Below, piece by piece: positions 1 to 9,169 of a DNA stretch of 64,000 nucleotides (positions within the stretch are counted from its first letter, which is position 1; each line of letters starts with the position of its first letter). A model generated the notes under the pieces. The model worked only from the letters and a program-made list of their open reading frames with translations. It made no database searches and had not been told where the DNA came from. Origin of the DNA: Pontibacter virosus (GTDB taxonomy: Bacteria > Bacteroidota > Bacteroidia > Cytophagales > Hymenobacteraceae); contig NZ_QEKI01000015.1 of the NCBI RefSeq assembly GCF_003096355.1, positions 1 to 64,000 on the forward strand, given 5' to 3'. A program made the position numbers and the translations under genes.

Positions 1-3000
1 GCCCCGCTCAGCTCGAACTTGACGCTCCCCACCGCCGAGGGCGAGGTGTTGGCCCGGATGTTGAGCTTGGTGCTCGAGAGCTCGGAGAGCACGATCACCG
101 CCCCGTCCTCGAGGGCCAGCAGGTCCTGCTCGGTGTGGGAGTTGACGAGCGTGAAGCTCGTCACCTGCTGCCCTGTAACTGTTGGCTGGCTAATGTTTAA
201 TACAAACTCATCGCTTACTGTCCCTCCTCTTCCGTCATTAGCTGTCACCCGTATGTTGAGTATTGACGGACTATTTGATGGGGGAGTACCGAGAAAAGCG
301 CGGGTAGCCCCGTCGAAGCTAAGCCATGACGGCAGCAGATTCCCATCCTTCAAATCAGCTGTATAAGTAAGCAAATCGTTGTCCGGATCAAAGAATGTGT
401 TGGCTGTAAACGTAAAACTGAAGGAAGTTCCTATGACTGCATTCTGGTCAGGTATAGGATTGCTTACCACCGGTGCATGGTTAGCTAGTGCAGTAACCGT
501 GATGCTAACCACCGTCGATGTCGAAATTGCTCCAGCATTGTCTGTGGCCCGAGCTGAAAGTTGATAGGTACCGGCCTCCACATTGCTCCAATTGTAGGTA
601 TAGGGGCTGGTTAGGTCCTCTCCTAGTTTGGTTTCATTCTGGAAGAATTCAACTTTAGTGATTGTTCCATCAGGGTCAGAGGCTGTAGCGCCCAGGGTAA
701 TACTTGCCGGCGCCGTGAAGCTGTCCCCGTCTGTTGGAGAAGCTAGGGCCACCGCTGGTAGTTGGTTGGCTGGAGCGTTCACCGTCACACTTACTGCTGC
801 GGAGGTGGTTGATGCGCCTGCATTATCCAACGCTCGGGCTGTTATCTGGTATGTACCTGCTGCTACCCCATCCCAGGACAGACTCCAGCCGTCGCTGTCG
901 TTCGTGTCCTCGCCTATCTTCGTCTCGCCCTGGAAGAACTCAACCGCGCTCACCGAACCGTCTGCGTCAGAGGCTGAGGCTGTGATGGAGATAGAGGCTG
1001 GGGCCGTAAAGGTGGCACCATCAGTTGGTGAGGTAATAGCAACTATTGGCAACTCATTCGTAGGAGGATTAACTGCTATATTTACCACGTTTGAGATAGT
1101 AATAGCGCCTTTGTCATCGGTAGACCTTGCTGTTAGTGAGTAAATTCCCACTGGCACTTCAGCCCAGGTATAGCTATACGGGCTGGTCAAACTCTCCCCA
1201 ACTTTGTTATTCCCATTGAAGAATTCCACTAAGGCAATAGTACCATCAGAATCAGAGGCGGTAGCCGTCATAGTAATCGACGCGGGTGCCGTGTAACTAG
1301 CTCCTTCAGTTGGAGCTGTCAGGCTCACTACTGGAGGCGTATTGGCAGACTCGTTGACTGTGATATTCACTATTGCTGAGGAAGCCTCCGCACCGAGATT
1401 ATCAAATGCTTTTGCCATCAGAGCATAGGTGCCTACCGAAACATTGCTCCAGATATACCCAAATCCATCGCTGCCATCCGTATCCTCTCCCAACTTGGTA
1501 TCAGCCTGGTAAAACTCTACTCTCTGTATGCTTCCGTCGACATCCGATGCATCGGCAAGAAGTGTGATAGAAGCTGGCGCCACGAAGGTATCTCCATTAG
1601 CAGGTGAAGTGAGCGCCACAACAGGTTGAGCATTGACAGGCGCTGAAACAACAATACTAATTATTTCCGATGTAGTAACGCCAGATCTATCGTCAGTAGC
1701 TACAGCGGAGATTTGATAATTTCCGGCCGCCACATTGCTCCACTCGTACTCATAGGGACTTGTGGAGTCCTCGCCTAGCAGCGTTTCGCCTTCAAAGAAT
1801 TCTACTTTGACAACCGTTCCGTCCGCGTCGGACGCTGTGGCTACAATCTTGAGCGTAGCAGGCGCTGTGAAGTTTGCCCCGTCGGCAGGAGAACTTATGG
1901 CTACTACCAGCGCCTGATTCACTTGTTCTGATACCGTGATGGTTATAAACTCTGTAGTGGTTGTTCCATTTCTGTTATCTATGGCCCTGGCAGTGATTTG
2001 GTAAGTGCCTGCCACTACGCCAGCCCAAGTGTAACTGTAAGGGCTAGTATCATCTTCACCTAATTTAATATCCCCGCTAAAGAACTCCACTTTGGCAACT
2101 GATCCATCCGGGTCTGAGGCTTCGGCATCGATGACAACATTAGCCGGCGCAGTGAAAGTTGCATTCTGTTTGGGAGAAGTGATTGCTACAACTGGTACCT
2201 GATTAACAGACGTAACCACTGTAACTTCTACCTCAGCAGAAGTAGTGGTCAAGCCTAAATTATCGAAAGCCTTGGCTGTAATCTTATAGGTTCCCACTGG
2301 TACATCAGCCCAGTTATAGCTGTAGGGGCTGGTTAAGCTTTCACCTACTTTCGTGTCACCTTGATAGAACTCCACTTTGGAAACGGAGCCATCTGTGTCT
2401 GAGGCGGTCGCTGTAAGGTTGATAGAAGCGGGTTCCGTGAACTTAGCCCCTGTTTCAGGTGATGTAAGTACTATTGTTGGAGGCTGATTTTCAGGTGAGG
2501 TCACTGAATTGAAGACCACATCTACCCAATAATTTGCTGCCTGGCCACTGTTCTCAGTTGGGAAAGAAGGTGTATTGACATAGGCATACAGACCGTTTGG
2601 TCCATCCTCCCCATTGGCCAAACCTCGGAGAGGACCATTGTCAATTGCGAGATTAAAATATTGATTTGTGGCGGAGTAGTTGCCCTCGCTGGAGTGGTAG
2701 GAGATGACATAGGTGGTGCCAGCCGTGACGGCCACCGGCGAGGCGAAGGCCTGCTCCTGCCAGCCCGAGGCCGTCTCGTTGCTGAAAGTGACAGAGGCCA
2801 GCAGGGCGCCGGCGGCGCTGTAGAGCTGGCCGGTGTGGGTGCCGGTGTTACCTGAGTGCTTGTAGAAGCGCACCCCCGTCACGTAGCCGTCAACCGAGGA
2901 GCGGAACTTCATGCCCAGCTGCAGGGCCTGCCCGTCATCATACAGACTATTTCCTGGTGCATCAGCTGGCTGGAAAACGGTACAAGGACAGACGGCATCA

Positions 3001-6000
3001 ACTTTGACGTTAATCACTTCCGAAATGGTTATTGCACCGGCGTTATCGTGCGCTTTAGCTGTAAGCTGATAGGCTCCCGCCAGCACATTATCCCAAGTGA
3101 GGCCCCAGCCGTCGCTGCCGTTGGTATCCTCGCCTATTTTTGTCTCGCCCTGGAAGAACTCCACCTTGTTCACCGAACCGTCTGCGTCAGAGGCTGAGGC
3201 GGTGATGGAGATATAGGCGGGTGCAGTATAGGACTCATTGTTGACTGGAGAATCGATAGCTACCGTAGGAGGTGCATTAGCTGCACCTGTTACTATGATA
3301 TTCACGACTGCCGAGCTAGCCGCAGCCCCCACATTGTCGGTAGCTCTTGCTGTCAGCGCATAGGTACCCGCCGGTACGCTGTTCCAAACAAAGGCCCAGC
3401 CGTCGCTGCCGTCTGTGTCCTCCCCAAGTTTTGTGTCACTGTTGAAGAACTCTACCTTGGATATGGTCCCGTCTGCATCGGTTGCAGTGGCCGCTATAGT
3501 GATGTTCGTTGGTGCTTCAAATGTGGCATCATTTGCTGGAGAAGTGATAGCTACAGCCGGAGCCTGGTTACCCGGCGTGGAAGCTGTATTGAAGACAGCA
3601 TCTACCCAATAGTTGCTCGCCGAGTAGCTGCTGGCTGGGAATGCTGGCGAGGAGGTATAGCGGTAGACACCATTAGCCCCGTCCACCCCGTTCTGCAGGC
3701 CGGTAAGCGGCCCGTTGACGATGGCCTGGCTGAAGGTGTTGTTGTTGGCGGAGTAGTTGCCCTCGCTAGAGTGGTAGGAGATGACGTAGGTGGTGCCTGC
3801 CGTGACGCCCACCGGCGAGGCGAAGCTAGCCTGTTGCCAGCCCGTGGACGTCTCGTTGCTGAACACCACCGAGGCCAGCAAAGTGCCACTGCTGCTGTAG
3901 AGCTGGCCCGTGTGGGTGCCCGTGTTGCCGCTCTGCTTGTAGAAGCGAACACCCGTCACGAAGCCGTCGACAGAGGAGCGGAACTTCATGCCCAGCTGCA
4001 GGGCCTGCCCGTCGTTCTGAAGGCTGCCCGTGGGTGCAGCGCTCGGCTGGAAAACCGTGCAGGGGCATACGGCAGTAACCGTAACACTGATTGCTTCAGA
4101 AGTAGTTGATGCTCCAGCATTATCCAATGCTCTGGCTGTGATTTGATATACACCTGCCGTTACATCATTCCAGACAAGACTCCACCCGTCGCTTCCGTTC
4201 GTGTCCTCCCCTATTTTCGTCCCGCCCTGGAAGAATTCCACCAGGCTCACCGAGCCATCTACGTCAGAGGCAGAGGCTGTAATAGTAATAGAGGCAGGCG
4301 CTGTAAATTCCTCTCCTGGACCAGGAGATGTAATATCCACAACAGGTGCCTGATTAGGAGCTGCATCAATGTCATAAACAGCAATATAATTGCCTGTAGA
4401 AGCTGGAAAAAAAGCATACTCTATACCTTTGATTACCTCCACCTTGAATGGCACGTTTGAACCGTTCACTGTCAAGCTAATCAGACGTCCCGTCACTTCA
4501 GTGATAGGCAGCATCCCCTGCAGACTTCTCGCACCACTTGCCACACTTACAGCAAAGCTCAGTTCTCCTTGATTCCAGCTCATGGAGCCAAAAGAGGAAC
4601 CATTGCGACCGTCAAGCCAGGTAAGAAGTTGCTTAGCTGATATCACTGGTACATTACGGGATTTTGCAGAGGCGATGATAGCATCAGAACCTTCAGACAC
4701 GTCTGCATCTGTATGCATGTTTGCACAGAACACGCCATAGTATCCTTCAGAACCCAAGGCCTTGTTCAACAACTGGTCCATTGTGAAAGGGAATGTCTGG
4801 TCAGACTCATCTGTCATCTGAGTCGTAAGCTGGTAAACATCAATCAATCCGCCGTCCAGGTCAGCAAAACGCATGGGTATACCTGAACCAGTGAACATAC
4901 CTGGCCTATCCTGCACCCAAGGGCTCGGCCAGTAGTAATAGTTCGCATCCAGACGGATGCCCTTTGGTCCCTCTAATCTTGGTTGGGTATGCCAATCGCT
5001 CCAGGCAATACAGTGCGTGCGGTTGGTAGTGGGCGCTGCTAAGCTCGGATACCGGACCTTGAACTCTGCCAACTGGTTCGTTAGGTCGCTCTCTAGCGAG
5101 GTTGGAGTATAGTTTGCACAGTTGGTATTAAGGTGGAGCGCAATCTCAAAACCCTGTTGCTCAAATGCTCTTGCCTCTATGTCTGTAATGGGTGTGTTCG
5201 GATAGATATAGGATGTTCCGCGTATGGCTCTCCAATCAGCTACGGCCTCTGCACTATTGTCAGAGCTCATTTGAATATACTGATTAAAGCGGGCCTTGGT
5301 ACCACCGTTAGCATGGTCATCACCAGTCATCACTACTGCAGCCTTTAATCCTCTTGGCAAGTACCAAAAACGCGGCACAGGTTTGCGGGCATGTAAGGTA
5401 ATGATGTTGGCCAGCAGGCGCTGCTGCTCATCTGCCTGCGGAATAGAAACTTTGCTCAGGTCAATCCAATCCGGATAAAACTGGTCGTCAGAGCGTATAG
5501 GCCCAGATTGACCGTCTCTTTTCTGGCCTGCCCATTCCGGATTTCCCTGCCGTGTGTAGATAACTGATTTCGCTAAATCGTATGTGAAGGCAACGGCTGT
5601 ACCTCCCTGGTCTCCCACGCTGTTCATGGTGACGGCCGGGTAAGATGTTGCCGTGTTAGCTCCCGAGTATAAGGTCGCCAGATTGGTCGCTCCACTTACC
5701 TGGTATAGGTCTGCTGTGCCTTGAAACTGTATTGTATGGTTCACTACACCTTTTCCGGGCCCGGAGGATGTGTGCACCAACAGGTACTGATTGGCTAACG
5801 TACCTCCTGCTGGCGTGAGCCCCATGATGGGGGCTAATTTGGCATCGGGTCTAAAAGCAATCATCACACCACCGGCATTGGTCCAGTTGCTCAGCATAGT
5901 CACCTGTGAGTCAGACAATGGCATATGTCCTACTATTACCACATCGTATCTGCTCAACAAGTCTGTCGTTACAGCAGATATGTCTGTTGTACTGAATCCA

Positions 6001-6437
6001 TTCAAGCCTTCGGCTATCAATATCTCGGATGGGTACTGGCTGAACTTGTTTGACGATGAGCTTATTACCAGTATGGACTCACCTGAACCAGCAGCTGGGG
6101 CATAAAGAGAAGAGGCTGCCCCAACATAATTGGCGGACTTATAGTCGGCAGTTAAATCAGCAATTGCAGCTTCAATTCTCTTCAGCTGCACATCAGCTTC
6201 ATTACTTGTGGTGGCCCCATAATGAGCTATTCCACGCGTCACTTCCTTCTGGCTGTCATCAGTGTCAGTCGCTCCATCTGACTCGAAATATGTAACTCCT
6301 GAAATTAGCTCCAAAAATGAGTCTGAGCTCGGGGGCTGCACACGGAGTTGAGCGGAGGCCACATAAATTGAAAAAAAGGCAAACAGTGGGAGAATGAGTT
6401 GTTTCCAGAAGGTAATAACAGTAAATTTCTTGCTCAT
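1..6437 (-). CDS. Giant secreted multidomain Ig-like/DUF4082 surface protein (3' end outside window)
   Basis: One uninterrupted minus-strand frame runs from ATG at 6437 to the window edge, about 2145 codons with no stop. Residues 1-29 form a signal peptide (basic start, hydrophobic core, ending near VASA). Residues ~110-210 look like a Rossmann/GATase-like segment. Residues ~360-620 resemble a NodB-type polysaccharide deacetylase fold, with MTGDDHANGG near 368 and EIALHLNTNC near 434. Then follow one Ig-like repeat (~690-787), a DUF4082-like domain (~788-948), two Ig repeats, a second DUF4082-like domain (~1149-1308), seven Ig repeats (~1310-1988), a cadherin/He_PIG-like domain (~1990-2090) and the start of another surface domain. 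The Ig repeats carry the Asp-rich D-DG---KVEFF signature of the Big_7 type. The enzyme activity is inferred from fold resemblance only. The C-terminus, which would show a sorting signal, is not visible. Confidence 0.85.
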   Translation of the reverse strand, partial: MSKKFTVITFWKQLILPLFAFFSIYVASAQLRVQPPSSDSFLELISGVTYFESDGATDTDDSQKEVTRGIAHYGATTSNEADVQLKRIEAAIADLTADYKSANYVGAASSLYAPAAGSGESILVISSSSNKFSQYPSEILIAEGLNGFSTTDISAVTTDLLSRYDVVIVGHMPLSDSQVTMLSNWTNAGGVMIAFRPDAKLAPIMGLTPAGGTLANQYLLVHTSSGPGKGVVNHTIQFQGTADLYQVSGATNLATLYSGANTATSYPAVTMNSVGDQGGTAVAFTYDLAKSVIYTRQGNPEWAGQKRDGQSGPIRSDDQFYPDWIDLSKVSIPQADEQQRLLANIITLHARKPVPRFWYLPRGLKAAVVMTGDDHANGGTKARFNQYIQMSSDNSAEAVADWRAIRGTSYIYPNTPITDIEARAFEQQGFEIALHLNTNCANYTPTSLESDLTNQLAEFKVRYPSLAAPTTNRTHCIAWSDWHTQPRLEGPKGIRLDANYYYWPSPWVQDRPGMFTGSGIPMRFADLDGGLIDVYQLTTQMTDESDQTFPFTMDQLLNKALGSEGYYGVFCANMHTDADVSEGSDAIIASAKSRNVPVISAKQLLTWLDGRNGSSFGSMSWNQGELSFAVSVASGARSLQGMLPITEVTGRLISLTVNGSNVPFKVEVIKGIEYAFFPASTGNYIAVYDIDAAPNQAPVVDITSPGPGEEFTAPASITITASASDVDGSVSLVEFFQGGTKIGEDTNGSDGWSLVWNDVTAGVYQITARALDNAGASTTSEAISVTVTAVCPCTVFQPSAAPTGSLQNDGQALQLGMKFRSSVDGFVTGVRFYKQSGNTGTHTGQLYSSSGTLLASVVFSNETSTGWQQASFASPVGVTAGTTYVISYHSSEGNYSANNNTFSQAIVNGPLTGLQNGVDGANGVYRYTSSPAFPASSYSASNYWVDAVFNTASTPGNQAPAVAITSPANDATFEAPTNITIAATATDADGTISKVEFFNSDTKLGEDTDGSDGWAFVWNSVPAGTYALTARATDNVGAAASSAVVNIIVTGAANAPPTVAIDSPVNNESYTAPAYISITASASDADGSVNKVEFFQGETKIGEDTNGSDGWGLTWDNVLAGAYQLTAKAHDNAGAITISEVINVKVDAVCPCTVFQPADAPGNSLYDDGQALQLGMKFRSSVDGYVTGVRFYKHSGNTGTHTGQLYSAAGALLASVTFSNETASGWQEQAFASPVAVTAGTTYVISYHSSEGNYSATNQYFNLAIDNGPLRGLANGEDGPNGLYAYVNTPSFPTENSGQAANYWVDVVFNSVTSPENQPPTIVLTSPETGAKFTEPASINLTATASDTDGSVSKVEFYQGDTKVGESLTSPYSYNWADVPVGTYKITAKAFDNLGLTTTSAEVEVTVVTSVNQVPVVAITSPKQNATFTAPANVVIDAEASDPDGSVAKVEFFSGDIKLGEDDTSPYSYTWAGVVAGTYQITARAIDNRNGTTTTEFITITVSEQVNQALVVAISSPADGANFTAPATLKIVATASDADGTVVKVEFFEGETLLGEDSTSPYEYEWSNVAAGNYQISAVATDDRSGVTTSEIISIVVSAPVNAQPVVALTSPANGDTFVAPASITLLADASDVDGSIQRVEFYQADTKLGEDTDGSDGFGYIWSNVSVGTYALMAKAFDNLGAEASSAIVNITVNESANTPPVVSLTAPTEGASYTAPASITMTATASDSDGTIALVEFFNGNNKVGESLTSPYSYTWAEVPVGIYSLTARSTDDKGAITISNVVNIAVNPPTNELPIVAITSPTDGATFTAPASISITASASDADGSVSAVEFFQGETKIGEDTNDSDGWSLSWDGVAAGTYQITARALDNAGASTTSAAVSVTVNAPANQLPAVALASPTDGDSFTAPASITLGATASDPDGTITKVEFFQNETKLGEDLTSPYTYNWSNVEAGTYQLSARATDNAGAISTSTVVSITVTALANHAPVVSNPIPDQNAVIGTSFSFTFTANTFFDPDNDLLTYTADLKDGNLLPSWLSFDGATRAFLGTPPSNSPSILNIRVTANDGRGGTVSDEFVLNISQPTVTGQQVTSFTLVNSHTEQDLLALEDGAVIVLSELSSTKLNIRANTSPSAVGSVKFELSG
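470..2490 (-). repeat. Seven consecutive Ig-like repeats, period ~288 bp
   Basis: The KVEFF/VEFYQ hallmark recurs on the minus strand near 642, 931, 1219, 1511, 1795, 2078 and 2368, a spacing of 283-291 bp (~96 residues). Each unit begins with a VAITSPA-like strand, has an acidic D-DG turn before KVEFF, then a G-DT/TSPYSYTW-like segment and an ITARATDN-like strand. Three further copies lie at ~2990-3590 (two) and ~4075-4370 (one), interleaved with the DUF4082-like domains. The copies are diverged at DNA level, so this is an old array of domains, not recent slippage. Confidence 0.85.
2515..2990 (-). repeat. DUF4082-like domain copy B inside the giant gene
   Basis: Minus-strand translation gives a ~160-residue beta-sandwich-like domain with LQLGMKFRSSVDGYVTGVRF, FYKHSGNTGTHTGQLYS and TYVISYHSSEGNYS, matching DUF4082 from memory of the family. 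Its central DNA (about 2700-2950) is much richer in GC than the flanking Ig repeats and closely resembles the copy at 3597-4075. Such domains are usually found in secreted glycan-associated proteins; a binding role here is inference. Confidence 0.75.
3597..4075 (-). repeat. DUF4082-like domain copy A inside the giant gene
   Basis: Second DUF4082-like domain, translating with LGMKFRSSVDGFVTGVRFYK and SYHSSEGNYSANNNTF. The DNA over ~3950-4015 is nearly identical to ~2870-2935 in copy B, whereas the ends of the two domains differ. That pattern fits recent duplication or gene conversion of the core. Like copy B it is strongly GC-biased relative to the Ig repeats on either side. Confidence 0.75.
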
Positions 6438-7097
6438 AATAAAACTATTTTAAATCTCAAGGTTTTTATGCTCGTTGATTAGCTATCTGAATCAGCTTTA
6501 AGAAAGTCTTGTTTATACACCTTAATACTTAAATCCATATTATTTCATATTTAGCTAATAGGAATTGGGTGATTTTACTCGACAGGATAAGCTTATACTG
6601 CTTGACTTGCACAATTAAAGCTGGCAAGTAAAAATGGAGTATTATTGGCAGGAGTAGCAAAGCGAGCCACTACTAGTAGCAAGCTTTAAAGAGTTGCCCA
6701 AAATGGAATTGTATTTATACATCAACCAGCTATTTATTCAAAAACAGCCTTGCATTATACTACGATTATAATTTTATATAAGATTTATTCAAATGAATTA
6801 TCCTTTACATAAATGTACGATAAATGGCAAACAGCTGTACAATGCACAGTGAACCTCTAATTTTTAGAAGTTAAAATAGAATCATATAAAGGTTAAAATA
6901 AACGCGATACTACAGTCTGTTCAGATATATCTGCAGGTACATATACCTCAAACATGCCCTCCCAAGTGCACGAGCCATCTAGTTTAAATTCAAATAAGTA
7001 TATAGAACTGCTCATTATAAGCTTCAGAACTAGTACTAGTCTATAGGGCTATGCAGGCTCGCAGATTAGAACTGCTCTTCTTATTGTAGTTTAAGTT
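6438..7097. other. AT-rich 660-bp intergenic region
   Basis: No open frame with codon structure was seen on either strand. The region lies between the giant gene and the PorT-like gene, both on the minus strand, so the right part of the giant gene's promoter must lie here. I found no convincing TTTG/TAnnTTTG pair and no strong terminator hairpin. Confidence 0.5.
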
Positions 7098-7781
7098 TTA
7101 GTTGAAAGGAGAAAGAATGATGGATAGACTAAAAGACTCTAATTTGAACTCTTGGCCAGTTTTTCTTTGCATCATGCCTATGTGGTTTAATCCATGCATA
7201 AACCTGGTGTCAATAACTATTTTATCTGATAGCTTATATTCAATCCCTGCGACTACGCCTATATTTCGTTCTTCCGTTTGATGGATTATATCCAAAGAGT
7301 TGCCACCCTGGATTTCCACTGCATGTAACAATATATCAAATTGTGGTCCAGCGACTAAGGATAACCGTGGCAGGAGCTTATATTTCAAAAGCACCGGCAG
7401 CGAGATATATTTAAGCTTATATTGTAAGCCTTCACTTTCTACTTTGCCTTCTACATATGTATACAAATATTCCTGCTGAAAATGCAGCCTTTGGTATATG
7501 GGCACTTCCATTAAGAAACCTCCGCTGAAACCTATACCCCAGGTTAATTCTACAGGAACAGTAGGCTTCGGAAAACCTTTATTAAAGTTTAAGTTTGATA
7601 GATTCAAACCAGTTTTAAAACCGAACCTAACTCTTCTGGAATAATCTGGATCATGAGAGGCTGTTGTGTAATGCGTACTATCCTGCTTCGGCCTACTTCC
7701 AACGTATGACCCCAATGCCTGAGATTCACTTGTAACAGTAGGAGAAATAAGAAGCAACAAAGAGAAAATGGCACAGTACAT
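7098..7781 (-). CDS. PorT-like outer-membrane beta-barrel protein
   Basis: A 227-residue secreted barrel. A signal peptide covers residues ~1-18 (MYCAIFSLLLLISPTVTS). The mature part has a short polar linker and then alternating amphipathic strands typical of the PorT/OMP_b-brl_2 family: FGFKTGLNLSNLNF near residue 55, GGFLMEVPIYQRLHFQQEYLY in the middle, and KYISLPVLLKYKLLPRLSL with AGPQFDILL after it. The end (LESFSLSIILSPFN) is a final strand with a terminal aromatic-type residue, as usual for barrels. Neighbours on both sides are separated by >300 bp, so it is probably a single-gene unit. The specific role is unknown; members of this family include gliding/T9SS-associated PorT but most are uncharacterised. 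Confidence 0.8.
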   Translation of the reverse strand: MYCAIFSLLLLISPTVTSESQALGSYVGSRPKQDSTHYTTASHDPDYSRRVRFGFKTGLNLSNLNFNKGFPKPTVPVELTWGIGFSGGFLMEVPIYQRLHFQQEYLYTYVEGKVESEGLQYKLKYISLPVLLKYKLLPRLSLVAGPQFDILLHAVEIQGGNSLDIIHQTEERNIGVVAGIEYKLSDKIVIDTRFMHGLNHIGMMQRKTGQEFKLESFSLSIILSPFN

Positions 7782-8089
7782 AAACTTGATTTAAGCTATG
7801 GTATAAACGGAACGCCAACGTGAAGAATTGAGAATGGTATACCTCAGTTATTGCATGTGCATACAGTGGTGAAGCCCGAGGGGATATTCTGCCTACTAAC
7901 ACATTCCCACCCATCCAGCATAAGCACCTAAACCGATTTGTTTCCCCTAACGTTAGGGATCCTGTACATGGCAGGACAGCATCGGCGCCATAAAATTTGT
8001 ACGCATTCTATGGCAAACACTCTATGCTTAAATCAATGGCCGCTTGTGCTAAATATCATAATTCTTTAGATAAAGCCTTTGAGCTCAGT
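7782..8089. other. 308-bp intergenic region with a 14-bp perfect palindrome
   Basis: No gene was seen. At 7945-7958 there is a perfect 14-bp palindrome, CCCTAACGTTAGGG. It lies about 165 bp upstream of the PorT-like start and about 130 bp beyond the stop of the fucose synthase gene, so it could be an operator for the barrel gene or an unrelated site. No T-tract follows it, so it is not an intrinsic terminator. Confidence 0.4.
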
Positions 8090-9031
8090 TTAGCCCATTT
8101 CAGCCCATTGCTTCTCCTTCACTTCCTCGTAAGACAGCCTAATGCCTTCTTCCAGGCTTATTTTAGCTTTCCATCCCATGGAGCCTAATTTCGTTATATC
8201 CATCAACTTACGAGGTGTCCCATCAGGCTTGCTTGGGTCCAAAATAATATCACCTTCATAGCCTACCACTTTCTTTACCAATTTAGCCAAGTCAAATATA
8301 CTTATATCATCGCCTATACCTATGTTGATGACTCCGGGCTCATTATAAGTCTGCATCAGAAACACAAGCGCATCCGCCAAATCATCAGCATGCATAAATT
8401 CCCGTTTGGGTGTTCCACTTCCCCATATCACTACAGAAGATTCTTTTTTGTCTCGTGCTGCCATGAATTTCCTCAGCAACGAAGGCAGCACATGGGAATT
8501 TTGCAGGTCATAGTTGTCATTTGGCCCATAAATACTGGTAGGCATCACAGAGATAAAGTTACATCCGTAGTGACTCCTGTAGGAGTCGCACAGCTTAATG
8601 CCGGCAATTTTTGCAATTGCGTAGGGTTCATTTGTTGGCTCCAACACGCCTGTCAGCAGATGCTCTTCCTTCATGGGCTGCGGACAAAATTTTGGATAGA
8701 TACAGGAAGAACCCAGTAGCATGAGCTTCTTGACCTGATGCAGATAGGCTGCATGCAGGACGTTACTCTGAATCATCAGGTTATCATACAAGAAAGCTGC
8801 TGGGTATGTACTGTTCGCAATAATACCTCCTACTTTTGCCGCAGCTAGAAAGACATAGTCTGGTTTCTCATCAGCAAAAAAGTCAAGTACCTGTTGTTGG
8901 TTTCTCAAATCAAGCTCTTTTGAGGAGCGGCAGACAATGGTGGTATACCCGTATACCTGAAGTTTTCTTACAATGGCTGAGCCAACCATTCCTTTGTGTC
9001 CAGCTACAAATATTTTATCAGTCTTATCCAT
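8090..9031 (-). CDS. fcl: GDP-L-fucose synthase
   Basis: A 313-residue short-chain dehydrogenase of the extended type, matching the usual ~310-320 residues. It has the NADP-binding GHKGMVGSAI at 11-20, a GSSCIYP segment at 107-113 and the catalytic Tyr137-x3-Lys141 pair in YAIAK. The enzyme epimerises and reduces GDP-4-keto-6-deoxymannose to GDP-L-fucose, a soluble step in nucleotide-sugar supply. It is the last gene of the leftward EPS run, 138 bp after a WcaI-like transferase, so fucose (or a related 6-deoxy sugar) is probably part of the polymer. The preceding enzyme, GDP-mannose 4,6-dehydratase, is not in the window and must be encoded elsewhere. Confidence 0.93.
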   Translation of the reverse strand: MDKTDKIFVAGHKGMVGSAIVRKLQVYGYTTIVCRSSKELDLRNQQQVLDFFADEKPDYVFLAAAKVGGIIANSTYPAAFLYDNLMIQSNVLHAAYLHQVKKLMLLGSSCIYPKFCPQPMKEEHLLTGVLEPTNEPYAIAKIAGIKLCDSYRSHYGCNFISVMPTSIYGPNDNYDLQNSHVLPSLLRKFMAARDKKESSVVIWGSGTPKREFMHADDLADALVFLMQTYNEPGVINIGIGDDISIFDLAKLVKKVVGYEGDIILDPSKPDGTPRKLMDITKLGSMGWKAKISLEEGIRLSYEEVKEKQWAEMG

Positions 9032-9169
9032 TTATAATATTTTTAGTTTAGTATATTATCTTGATAAGCGTATTGCCCAAGTAGAATTCAGCGTCTTTAG
9101 GTATAGAGTATCTTAGTTAATTTTCAGTGCCTATTGAACATGGCCTATATTATCATGGATGAAGTTGAA

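Noticed and set aside
470-2490. Regular ~288-bp periodicity as a possible CRISPR or satellite
   Set aside because: The period corresponds to ~96-residue Ig-like domains in a continuous coding frame; the DNA of the units is diverged.
19-6295. Many plus-strand open frames across the left 6.3 kb
   Set aside because: They are shadows of one continuous minus-strand frame with clear protein domains; their translations are low-complexity and lack domain features.
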